In this document: piece after piece, positions 36,426 to 46,661 of the stretch
Numbering within the stretch: position 1 is the first letter of the stretch
Layout of the letters: every line of letters begins with the position of its first letter
Assembly (NCBI GenBank): GCA_025617375.2
Contig: JAMYGW020000001.1
Location: 3,782,001 to 3,846,000, forward strand
Source of the DNA: Acarospora socialis
Lineage: Eukaryota; Ascomycota; Lecanoromycetes; Acarosporales; Acarosporaceae
DNA: 64,000 bases
Reading direction: 5' to 3'
Made by a program: the position numbers and the translations under genes
The notes under the pieces: generated by a model
Told to the model about the DNA's origin: nothing
The model's database searches: none
Seen by the model: only the letters and a program-made list of their open reading frames with translations

Positions 36426-37791
36426 AGGTGTGCACGTCGTTTTATCAAAGAACGCTCGATGATCTCTGAAGGCTGCTAAGAATGTGGTCCAGCCCTCGGG
36501 TCTGAATACGAGTGAAATACGAAGAATTACATCCCTCTCTCCTTTCTCGTTTGCTTGTTCTTTGGCGCCTGAGCCTTTCCCTTTACAGCGTTCATGAAGT
36601 CTGTTCAATCCCGAGATATAGATAGAGTAGGTGACATATCGAGAGATCGATGTGATGTTCTTTTTGTGACCGTCAACTTCAATACGGCTGTCAATACAAG
36701 TAAAAGAAAACAGATCCAGAGTTAAATAAAAACTTTCACAGAACTGGTTTAGTATTCCTGACATCTCCAACCAACCCTGCTGACTGCCTCCTCGCTTTCA
36801 CTTGTGCGGACCGGGTGGTGAGTCGACAAGTATGATGGCCCCACAAAGGCTTTCAGGGATAAGTATTCCGGCTCCTGTGATGACTTAAGATGCTGCCAGT
36901 CACTTGGCCTAACTCAGCTTTCAGAGCATCACGGCATGCCGATAGAAGAAAAGGAAGAGGGAAAAGACGAGGAAACGAGGATCCAAAAGATGAGAGAGGA
37001 TACGGCAATGGAGGAGTGATGTCTTCAATTCACAGTACCGACGCACCCAAGGCCGGGTCTGAAACATCTCTACCCTTTCAAGGTTCCCCGTTAGCTGGAT
37101 CGATTGGGTCCCGCCGCATCTCACTCTTCAGACTAGAAGTCCGAAAAATTGGAGCGATCACCCTTCTAAACCCAGGGGCACTGGACGAAGAACTGCCTCG
37201 ACCACGAAGTAAATAAAGTGCCAGGGTGTGTTTAGACTAAGGTACATACACTGCTATTGGAGGCTTACTTAATCTTGTCGGGAGGGACATGTGCGGATGA
37301 AACCATTCGAGAACCGTCTCTGGAAATGGAGGATACAGCCTGTGCAGGGGAGTAGTGAGCGCGACTGTGCTGACGATGGTGAGTGGGAAAGATATGTTGT
37401 AGAGCTACAAGGCAAGGGCTTGGGGTGTTGGATTTAGTATTAAATTGATGGAGTGATGATTGCAGGTATCGGACATTCAATAGAGAGGAGCGGGAGAAGC
37501 AGGATCCGGTGAATTTTGGAATATCTCCATAGCACTACGAAGTCTCTATATAGGGAACATGAAGACGAGGGACAAAAGTTATGACTGGTTTAAAAGAGCA
37601 GTATAAGGAAAGACTCAAGGTGGGAAGCACTATGATGAAGGCAGTGGTGCGATGAAAATTAGGGGGAAACAAGTGCTATCCGTGGTTGCTAACATCAGAT
37701 CTTCTGAACGCGTTCTCCCCGAGCTTGTGGAAAGTGAAACCTAGCGTGTAGTAAAAAGCCCAGTAACAGCTTGTGGCCAACTTCAGCTTGC
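36426..37791. other. Convergent intergenic region
   Basis: About 1.37 kb between the 3' ends of NTF2 and the ICL-family gene. One ATG-started frame of 108 codons (36890-37216, plus) is Arg/Gly-rich with no domain. A 167-codon minus-strand frame overlaps the last NTF2 exon and is a shadow. Nothing else is supported. Confidence 0.45.
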
Positions 37792-39337
37792 CTATACTCC
37801 ACCCGCAAAAGCCAATCCTCCCGCATTGGCGTCAATCTGCATCGAGTCCTGCAAGCCGCAAACCTCGAACAAGACCTTTGGCGTCAATTCCTTCTTGGTT
37901 CCGGTCACACCCTTATACTTCAGCGTCTCGAAGGCGTTCTTGATGGCCGTGTACGCGGGCGCCAAAGCGGCGAACGAAAAGATCATGATGCGGAAGCCCA
38001 TCTCCTTCGCCTCGTCGACAGTGATGAGCGGACTGGTCCCGTTCTCCACGCTGTTGAGCAGCAGCGGCCACGGCGCCAGGTCGCGCACGGCCTGTCGGGC
38101 CTGTTCCTTGGAGGTGAAACCCTCGAGGAGACCGACGTCGGCGCCGATATCGCGGGCGGCTTTGAGACGATGGATGCATTCGTCGTAGCCGTGTTGCTGG
38201 TTCGCGTCCGTGCGGGCGATGAGGACGATGTCCGAGCGGGCGCGGTCTTTGGCGGCCTTGGCGGCGCGAATGCGGGACAAGAAGGTCTCGGTGTCGACGA
38301 CCTTTTTGCCCTGCAGGTGGCCGCAGCGCTTGTTTTGCACTTGGTCTTCGATGTGGAAGCCGGCAACACCCGCACGGATGTATTGGTTCACGGAGTTGGT
38401 GACCATGATGGGACCTGAGTCAGATGGGTCAGCGAGTATCATGACATGCCATGACGGGAGGCAGGGGAAGGGTGCGAAAGGGAAAGGGTAGATGTAGAGG
38501 ACGTACCGCCATAGCCTGTGTCCATATCTGCGATCAGGGGAGTCCTTTGCGGATCTAAGTTGGCAATCATCTCGGCATGCTCGCGCATATCATGCAGCTG
38601 AGCGATGCCCAAGTCCGCCATCCCGAGACGGGAAGCCGTTGTGCCAGCACCTGTCTGGGTGGATATCAGTGACAACTTCGAGGATGCCCGACAGTAAGCG
38701 AAGCCCAACATACCATGTACATTGCTTTGAAGCCCACGGAAAGCGCAATACGGGCTGAGAAGCCGTCATAGACACCTGGACAGACGAGAATATCGTCTGT
38801 CTCTTTAAGGAAGCGCTGGAGCCTTGTGCATGGAGGAAGAAGGCCTTCGTCCACATGACCATTGCTGGGGGCAAGAGAAGAGGTCAAGTCACCTTTCTGC
38901 TCCTTGGGGCGGACTGGTAGTGCAAGTGGCTCGCCTTCGTTTTGGATGGGGACCGGTGGCGGATCAACAGCCGCATTGAGGACTAGAAAAGAGGTTGAGT
39001 CCCTTTTCAGCTCATGAGAGTGTACTAACGGTACGGTTGGCTCACCGTCGTGCTGGATGGAAGCCACTGGTGGAATGGCAGCTTCGGTCTTGTAGTCAAT
39101 GCTAGGAATTGCCGGCAAACTCAGATCACCGTTGACGGAAACGTCGTTGGCTGGAGTGGAAGAGCCGTTTACGTGCCCATCTGCTGTTGGGTTTTTGATG
39201 GTGTCTTGACCGTGGTCGTCCTTCGCTGGGGTGATGACAGTCTCGTATTTCTGGTGTATAGTTGCAGGCATGGTGATAGTCTCACTGTTGGTACCGTTCG
39301 TGACGGTCATGGAGAGAAGGATATCTTCTTGTGTCAT
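37792..39337 (-). CDS. Isocitrate lyase/PEP-mutase superfamily enzyme with N-terminal extension
   Basis: Three exons, 39337-38714, 38654-38507 and 38414-37792, give 464 aa. The catalytic barrel starts near residue 175: LVCPGVYDGFSARIAL, TGAGTTASRLGMADLG, IADMDTGYGG, then the active-site loop KRCGHLQGKKVV and VLIARTDA. This fits the carboxyphosphonoenolpyruvate mutase, oxaloacetase and methylisocitrate-lyase-like group, not glyoxylate-cycle isocitrate lyase, which is longer. These Mg-dependent enzymes cleave or form C-C or C-P bonds next to a carboxylate; the substrate is unknown. Residues 1-170 are unusual: low-complexity, rich in Pro, Val and Thr, with an imperfect tandem duplication of about 38 residues (GEPTVPLV / GEPLALPV units). 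There is no clear targeting peptide. Confidence 0.88.
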
Positions 39338-41782
39338 GATAGGTTGTTGAGGAGGTTCTGAAGACAGATATGATTGCAAATGCAAGAGACCGAGTTATTG
39401 CCTGCCCAGTAAAGATGGTTTGATGGAGTGCACAGCAGACCCCTTGGGAAGAGATTAAGGTCTTATATGTCTTCTTGAGAAGACTTCTCAAGCTAATGAT
39501 ATCGCCCAGCATAGGCAAGACACGCCAATCTCCGGAGCAGAGGCGGTGTTGCCGCTCGATATCGTGCAAAGTGGCCTGAAGGGGTGTATGAGCACACCAT
39601 CTTCTCAACAATTGCCAAAGTGCTTTCTGTTTTGACCTAGTATCCCGAGCCGTGATGACCTCTTCTGAAGATTATAAATGGGTGGCAACAAATGACCACA
39701 TTGCATATGCTGCCGCATGTAGCGCTTATCATAAAGGACCAGCTGATCTAACCGATGAGGGAAACGAACGATGATTGATCGAAACTGGAGAAAGAAGAAA
39801 CATTTATACAAATCATTGCATGTTCTCTCAATCTCTCTGCCGTAGAGACGTAAAAGCGACATGGTCTACCTTCACTTCAGCAGCCAAAGCTCGCTCCGCC
39901 AACGACAGCAACATCAAGCGTTGATAGATTGCTGGCGGGTACACTGCGTTTCCCTCACACCCATTGAGACATCTCCATAACGAATAGCGACTAAGATATC
40001 TGAATTGCTTCACGTGTCTCACGTTGGACGTTATCATTTCCAAATCATTAATGGAGTGAAATATGAGCATCGTTTAGAAGGTAAAGACAGGGCTATGTAT
40101 TGGGTCTCTAGCATCCCAGAATAAGAAGGGGGTTGAGACGATTCGCTGGATTCAAAGGCAGGATAAAGTGCCATCGCGTGCCTAACGAACTTTCCTTGGT
40201 GACTATCCTGAACGAACCACTATCTCAGCGCCAAGCATTTGACCGCCGAGGAACCATGGATCTGGAAATTCGGACCTTCGGACGAAAGGATTATAACCAA
40301 TTAGGCGTCTTTCCTGGGGTGGATCACCTGGGTCTTGGCATTATCGGTGTGATCAGGAGCTCGGTCTCCACGACGACTGACACACCCACCTTTCTTCACT
40401 GCTGAGATGAGCACAATTCAATTGCCTATACCTCTCAGCAATGTCGCCACGGAAATTGGAGAGTGACCGACGCGAAAGCCATTCGACAAGGCAGGTAGCG
40501 GAGTCGTGCCGTGTTTGCCAAGAGCAGAAAAAGGTGGGTATCAGTCCGATGTAGAAGGGATTGGAGACAGGAGGTAGATGATGCCATGGGGGGAAATTGG
40601 AAGGATTGCCAGAATGGTTCTCTTGCAGCGTTCCACAACGGTCGGGCCTGTAAACCCGGCGACGAAGAGTGAGCCACATGTACCTGGTAGGTAGCGTCAT
40701 CAACGAAGAAACGAAAGAGACGGAAGAGCGGAAGCTAACCTGATTCCAGCCAGTTTCGGACCAGCTTGATAGTTGTGCTGACCACCTTTACATGTACCTG
40801 AGTCCCTGAACTCTGCTCTTCGCTGCCGGATGAAGCTTCTTTTTTCACTTCCTCGTCTTTTCCGCTTCATCGCCGACAACCTTTTCATCCATAACCGCGT
40901 ATCTTCAGGACCGTCAATCTTGAGTGAAGTTGTCTAAATCAACTGAATTTGTCATTTTCCTTTGTGCCGCGTCGATGTTCATGTCGTGGCACAGCATCCG
41001 AATCTAGGTCTTGGCATTCTTCAATCCCCTCATGGCTTTGCCAAGAACGTAACCTCAAGCCTGAGAAGCACCTGCCTCTTGAGGTCTGTACCTTAACCAT
41101 CCGTGAAACCCTGCTTTGCCCAACAAGGTACCTTACCTTACTAAGGTTCTTGGCATGGCCTTTAGCGCAATCGTGGCGTTGCGGGCACTGCCGCATCGGC
41201 GAACCTTCTTTCACCCTTTCCATACCGCACTAACGGAGCAACCCCCCACGTTTCTTCGACCCGCCGCTATGGTACTCGTACATGTATCAAGAACGAACTC
41301 GGCATGCCTACGGAGTAGCCAGTGATCCAACCGAAAAATCTTCTTTACTCGGATATCTCTGCCTCGGAATTCTGTCAAGTGACATGTGTCCGAAGATGAT
41401 GTTTTGATTGGTAATGAGCATACTCGTATCGGTAGTGAGATGATAGTGGGTTATCATTGTCCTCTTGACCAATTTAGTATAATACTCCGGGCTGATTCAT
41501 CAATGAGCTGGTCTGGGTCCATTCTGACCATATCTCAGAACATACATGGGGATATCAGGGTGGTATGGCTTTAGCTGCGACCAAAGTGCGATTACAACGC
41601 CACAGCCAAGACTCCGAGCACGATAAGGACGTCAATCGAGCGATCATCACTCATGCTAGTCGACTACTGTCTTGGCGATTCGAGTGAAAAGCCATGCCCT
41701 CACCTCTGGATATCTTCTGTAATATCTTCTGGAATATCTGTGTTGACTTTACGAAAGTTTGCCAATCAGGATTGCCAACGAC
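39338..41782. other. Long intergenic region, no supported gene
   Basis: About 2.4 kb between divergent genes. Frames up to 116 codons occur on both strands (for example 40353-40703 minus, 40949-41233 plus) but overlap and have no motif. Promoters of the ICL-family and DUF1275 genes should lie at the two ends. Confidence 0.45.
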
Positions 41783-42764
41783 ATGGCTCCGGAGGACATA
41801 GTCGCGGATGAGAAAACCTCGAAGGACAGGAGTGGTCCTCACCAGCTATCTGGCCGGCCGTCAGCAGAGAACGACACAGAACGAGGATATCCTTCGCTTG
41901 GACCGCAGCAGAGGCGTTCGATGTTCGAAACTCAGCTGAGGAAGCATAGCATGCAAGCGAAGAAACACCTCCTTGCCGAAGTAACGACAGACCACGCAGA
42001 TGCCTTGATGCTCTTGTGCTGCTTGATTTCGGGCTTTGTTGATAGCACGATCTATTACGGTCAGTAGCAAGCCCTTATTGTCCGAACGGCAGACCGTATC
42101 TTGCTTCACGATCTGATCTGTTGAATGTCTAGCCTATGGTACCTTTGTGTCTATGCAGACTGGTAACACCATCTTCATTGGCCTCGGCGGCTCCACCGGC
42201 CACACGACCAACAAACCGTATGGCTGGGCCAAATCCCTCGTTTCCGTCGGTTGCTTCGTCCTAGGCTCTTTCTTTTTCTCGCGCTTCCACCGCCTCTTGA
42301 CCCCTCTCCGTCGCAGCACGCTCGTCGCCTCTTTCCTCCTGCAGACGGTCGTCATCGTCATCGCCGCAGTTCTCATCCAAGTCGAAGTGATCGACGGCAC
42401 CCTCGCAACCATCCCTTCCGACATCGACTGGGAGCAAGCATTGCCCATTGCCCTCCTGAGCTTCCAATCCGCCGGCCAGATCGTTGCCAGCCGTGCTCTG
42501 AGCCTGAGCGAGATTCCATCCGTGGTGATTACGAGCGTTTTGTGTGACTTGGTGAGCGACCCCCAGCTATTGGCGGGGTTACCGAGCAACGTGAAGAGGA
42601 ATAGAAGGATATTAGCATTCTTCGGGATTTTGACAGGGGCTGTGGCCGGTGGGTGGCTTACGTCGAAGACGGGGAAGATTCAAGGGTCCTTGTGGGTTGC
42701 TGGTGGGTTAAAGGCCATGGTGACTGTGGCCTGGTCAACGTGGCCGAAGAAGATTCCCAGTTAG
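41783..42764 (+). CDS. DUF1275 (YoaK family) membrane protein
   Basis: Two exons, 41783-42059 and 42133-42764, give 302 aa. The N-terminal ~65 residues are polar. The membrane part has about six hydrophobic helices, with the family hallmarks ALMLLCCLISGFVDSTIYY, GTFVSMQTGNTIFIGLG and FQSAGQIVASRAL, followed by IPSVVITSVLCDL. DUF1275 proteins occur in bacteria and fungi; their transport role is not established. The ATG at 41783 is the first in frame. Directly after the stop codon comes a 34-35 bp tandem repeat, which would lie in the 3' UTR. Confidence 0.9.
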
Positions 42765-42769
42765 AAACG

Positions 42770-42863
42770 GTGAGGAGGAGTGACTTGTTGTTCAGATAGA
42801 AGAAGTGAGGAGGAGTACTTGTCGTTCAGATAGAAGAAGTGAGGAGGGTAACTTGTCGTTTAC
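42770..42863 (+). repeat. 34-35 bp tandem repeat, about 2.7 copies
   Basis: Units begin GTGAGGAGG at 42770, 42805 and 42839 and run through ACTTGTCGTTCAGATAGAAG. Copies one and two differ by a few bases; the third is partial. The array starts six bases after the DUF1275 stop codon. Confidence 0.85.
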
Positions 42864-43516
42864 ACAACGTTTCAATTCCATCAGAATTATAGACATGATA
42901 GAGAGTGCTTCATCAGAGTCTCATGTTCGATAGGTTGCAATGAACAAGAACATCACAGGTATGAGTTATGAAGGTTGCTGACAGGCTATTGATACACGGA
43001 CATAAGTCTGCTGGTACAAGGACTATGAAAAGAAGATAGAGCCCGAGAACTCTCTTTTCAGATATCGCATGCGGTTCATTAAGAGCCTTGGCGTACAGTA
43101 AATACTTCCCGTTATTTCGACCGTCCTAGACTATTCACACTCTCAATCCGAGAGAAGATTGCTGACGCTTGACTTGAGCTACTGCTTGGCTGACAGCCTA
43201 CCGACATACGCTGAAGGTGGTTGTGTTTTCATATACTTGATGATCTGAGCCTAGGCTTGGCACTCTGTTCCTGCATCCGTAATTCTTGGCCATTCGAGTC
43301 AATACGATTAATATGCCTCCTATGAAATGACTCAGGAGCATTTCTCTCCGATACATTCGGGTACTTTGGCGATCAGGAAATCAGGGGCTAAAATGAGAAA
43401 AAGAAAAGATTTGCAAGTTCCTGCAAGCCAGACTTGTCGTTTAAGCAAACGGAATCTTTTTCGGTATGATATTCGCCAAGTGCAGATGTTACACCTCATG
43501 CAGCGCTGAATGATGA
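42864..43516. other. Intergenic, nothing recognised
   Basis: About 650 nt between the tandem repeat and the target-site duplication of the mobile element. It has no coding frame with domain support and no RNA gene. Confidence 0.45.
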
Positions 43517-43525
43517 AAGAGTGAA
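43517..43525 (+). repeat. Target-site duplication, left copy
   Basis: AAGAGTGAA, identical to the copy at 43853-43861 on the other side of the element. Confidence 0.8.
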
Positions 43526-43605
43526 GGGTAAAAGACTTTGGTATACCATACGCCTGCATAAAAGACTTGGATTGACATCGGCCCGGAGAAGAGACTCGGA
43601 TAAAC
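43526..43605 (+). repeat. Terminal inverted repeat, left arm
   Basis: Its reverse complement aligns without gaps to 43773-43852. The outer ~55 bases, with GGTATACCATACGCCTGCAT, are almost identical; most differences are in the inner third. Confidence 0.85.
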
Positions 43606-43653
43606 AAACACCAAGTTTTCCACACAGAAAGTGTGCAACAATGTGGTTCAGTC

Positions 43654-43698
43654 GGTTAGAATGGTTAGGGTAGGTTAGGGTGGTTAGGCTGTTAGGGT
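43654..43698 (+). repeat. Degenerate telomere-like repeat array
   Basis: Five consecutive 8-10 bp units of the form GGTTAGGGT: GGTTAGAAT, GGTTAGGGTA, GGTTAGGGT, GGTTAGGCT and GTTAGGGT. Three contain the fungal telomere unit TTAGGG. The array lies inside the loop of the inverted-repeat element. Confidence 0.75.
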
Positions 43699-43772
43699 CA
43701 GTAATAGTATTTATTTTGATGTTTTCAGATAGTGAGATATCGGCGACAGTGAGGTTGTCAATGGGTGTATGT

Positions 43773-43852
43773 GATTATCCGAGTCTTTTCTTCGGGCCGA
43801 TGTCTATCAGAGTCTTTTATGCAGGCGTATGGTATACCGAAGTCTTTTACCC
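43773..43852 (-). repeat. Terminal inverted repeat, right arm
   Basis: Partner of 43526-43605. The two arms could pair into a long imperfect hairpin with a loop of about 167 nt. Confidence 0.85.
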
Positions 43853-43861
43853 AAGAGTGAA
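43853..43861 (+). repeat. Target-site duplication, right copy
   Basis: AAGAGTGAA, identical to the copy at 43517-43525. Confidence 0.8.
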
Positions 43862-44818
43862 TGAATGGTACGAAGTACTCTACCTCGCCAATTCAGCGGG
43901 CTCCCGAAGCGAGGTCGCGTCGATGCTCAACGCCCAGGCTCCTACTTGATGAACTGCATTCCTTCCTGCTCAGCGGTCAGCCACCACATTTTGATTAGCT
44001 GAAAATTGCTGAAAAGGGGTCGCATATTCCGGGTGACTAGCAATTCGGTATTCCGAAAGCCTCATCGCATGCGCTTGGCCTGTTCTTACTTCCGGCGCAA
44101 ATTTGTCTTTGTACCTCGATATCCGCATATTCGGCAGCACATACCTTGTACTGGCAGGAAGAGGTATTGGTCCGAGATTCTTATAGGCTTGTGATAGTCT
44201 CTCCCCGGGCTATCAACGGCCATTCTCTCCAGCTCCACAATCATAGTTGATCTCTGTGCCAGAGCAGGCCTGTCAATCAAGGCCCTTCTCATCATCCTGC
44301 GGACCGTCAATTCGCACACCGCGGGGGCATGTTTGAGTGACATCTCAACTCAAAATGCTGTGGCATTACTCTGGCAATACTCTACCTATATGATTGATGC
44401 TATCTCAGGGTATTGTTCTGGAATCAAACGTCGTCTGCCGACTTCAGCTCTGGCCAGGAGCTGCATCAATTTATTAAACTAGTTCCTGTTTTCTGTCGGC
44501 AAATTCAAGTATGTTTTGTTTTTTGACGGCGGATGATTCGCTACTCGATGATTCGCTGTCCAAGCCGAATGCTTATAATGTGGGGTAAGGGTATGTCACT
44601 TGCCTACCTTGGTTTCAATCGCAGCGTGGCGCATGTTTCGGCCTCTCATATCTATACGAGAAACTCCCTTTTGAAAGTGCTATAGTGGTCTACCTCTTTC
44701 GGTAACCAATTGCTGTCAGGACAGTTAGTCAAGTTGTACCATTCCAGATTACCATGTCTGCGAATGGTGGGTTCTATTTTTCACTTGTGTTCCACACCCG
44801 TTGCCTTCTTCTCAGTAA
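43862..44818. other. Intergenic, no supported gene
   Basis: About 0.95 kb between the mobile element and the DUF7924-type gene. An 85-codon ATG frame on the minus strand (44086-44343) has no motif. A small direct repeat GATGATTCGCT occurs twice near 44532 and 44548. A potential 5' UTR intron (donor after 44766, acceptor before 44816) precedes the next start codon. Confidence 0.4.
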
Positions 44819-46661
44819 ATGACTCAGACTTTCAGGTCTGATGGCATCCTTTCTACGACTGCAATGCCTGGTGGCCCACGAAGATCGGCTCGTATTGCAG
44901 AGCTCTCGAAGAAGCGCAGAACCAGCGAAGACAAATCGACAGAGTCGCATCTAAAGCTAGGCGGTTGTGCTGTCAAAGGAAAGACCGGTCTGGTGAAACC
45001 CTTGGGACCCTCGCAGAAGCCGCCCCGTAAGGGACCTGCTACTAAGAGCTCAAAGACTCGAGGAACGAAGGTCCTAAAGCGACCCAAGGACAAGCTTAAA
45101 GCCCTTGAGCGAGAGGCTTTGAGCAAGAAGGGATCTGAGCGCCGTCGAGTCACAGGGGAGACGGGTCCTCAGCAGGCTAGGGCTTCAGAACGCTTGGCCG
45201 TGAAACAACTCCTTGCGCAACCTCGTCAACCTAGTTTGGCCGGGGACGTAGTTAGAAGTCTTGAGTTTGAAGACGATCCTCAACAAGGAATTGCTGGAGT
45301 TAGTCTGAGTCGCGATGCACTTCGACTGTTAGAGACTCAAACTGCAAACAACCCTCTGCCTGAAGAATTGTCAACGGTAGGGATACCTTGGCGATCCTCG
45401 TAGCTGTGCTCACTTCTCGCAGTTCCGACGGACTCCAAACGGCAATGACATGCCTAACGCTCGTGGACCACCCTCTCAAATTGAGTCAACGAGTGGTACA
45501 ACAGCGTACAACAAGAAGTTTCTCGGTGTCTTAGAGAGGCATGGTATTTTGGAGCAGCAATTTTTAGTAGAGCAACCTGTGGTACCGAAAAATTATCAGG
45601 ACATTTTCACTGCGATAGGAGAAGAAAGAGAACACTCTCCAGATCCCAGTCCGCTTGACTACAAGAAGTATGCAGAAACAGTCTTCAACTCACACAATGA
45701 AGAGTCAGTGAAGCTGCTCTTGTTCCCCCGCATTTTTGGGCCTCTGCTCGAAGTCAGCGATGGCCATTCACAGGAGATCGGTCAGCTATGGACCAAGGGC
45801 GTCGCCATTGCTGGAGAAAATTCCGCTAAAGAACTGTCAGCAAAGACCAATCCTGATTATGCAGAAGGCCTCAATGCGCCTGAACTGCCAGAGTGGGTGT
45901 GCGAGATAGCCGGGGCGTCTTCAGCTCCTGGCGCGCTCATGGCTTTTCCGAACTTCCTTGTGGAGCTGAAACGGGACCTGTCCATGTATACCGCCCATGC
46001 TCAAAATCGACATCGTGGTGCCATTGCGTCACAAGCTTACCACAATTACTACGAGAAGGTCCGAGGGACGCCGAATGAATCATGGGCTATAGCAAAGGTG
46101 GGCTCAATTGAGTTCAACGGGGATACTGTCGTTGGCAATCTTCATTGGGTCGACAAAACCAGTACAGGGCGGCGCAGGTATCACATGACAAGGATTCTGT
46201 GTCTATACACCTGTGGCCTCAACTTCGAAGATTTTAAGGAAGCTCGCAAGCGAGCGAGGAACTTCCGAGATTACTTTTCGGACGTCAGAGACAACCTTAG
46301 AGAAGAGTGCACACGACTCTACGGCCCGTCACTAGGTCCGGGAGGCTCCAGCACAGCACGACCCAACTCAGAAAACGTCGAGCGGCAAGAAGATCCAACT
46401 CCAGGACCGAGTACTAGAATGACTAGGAAAAGAGGCAAGGGCAAGGCCCCAAAAGACCCTCCAGGTAGAAAGCCGAAAAAGAGGAAGAATGGCAACGCTG
46501 AACAAGGTTCGGAAGGCTCCAGCACAGAACGACCCAATTCAGAATACACCGAGCGGCAAGGTGATCCAACGCCAGGACCGAGTACCAGAATGACTAGGAG
46601 GCAAGCGTCGGTACTGAACAAAACAAACCTCTCCTTTGATGCTAAGCGGCTTGCTCTGTAG
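44819..46661 (+). CDS. DUF7924-type protein with basic termini, possible PD-(D/E)XK-like core
   Basis: Two exons, 44819-45376 and 45423-46661, give 598 aa in frame. Residues 1-150 are very basic (GGPRRSARIAELSKKRRTSE and many Lys), suggesting nuclear location. The central domain (about 215-480) has LLFPRIFGPLLEVSDG, NPDYAEGL, FPNFLVELKRDLSMYTAHAQ, NRHRGAIASQAYHNYY, KVGSIEFNGD and HMTRILCLYTCGLNFEDF, blocks I associate with the fungal DUF7924 family. The spaced Asp and ELK resemble a PD-(D/E)XK nuclease core, but this is inference. The C-terminus holds two near-identical ~30-residue units (RPNSENVERQEDPTPGPSTR and RPNSEYTERQGDPTPGPSTR) flanking a Lys-rich linker. The gene lies next to the mobile element. 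Confidence 0.78.

Larger units (their letters stand above)
43526..43852. mobile_element. MITE-like element with long TIRs and 9-bp target duplication
   Basis: A 327-bp element bounded by inverted repeats of about 80 bp: left arm 43526-43605, right arm 43773-43852. The arms differ at about 7 of 80 positions by eye, roughly 91% identity. The outer ends read GGGTAAAAGACTT and AAGTCTTTTACCC. The 9-mer AAGAGTGAA lies directly outside both ends (43517-43525 and 43853-43861), as a target-site duplication should. No transposase is encoded. Long TIRs with a 9-bp duplication are the pattern of Mutator-like non-autonomous elements; family assignment is inferred. The core carries degenerate telomere-like repeats. 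Confidence 0.82.

Noticed and set aside
36267-36770. 167-codon minus-strand open frame opposite the 3' end of NTF2
   Set aside because: It overlaps the last NTF2 exon in antisense, starts at a TTG in the longest form and shows no domain; judged a shadow.
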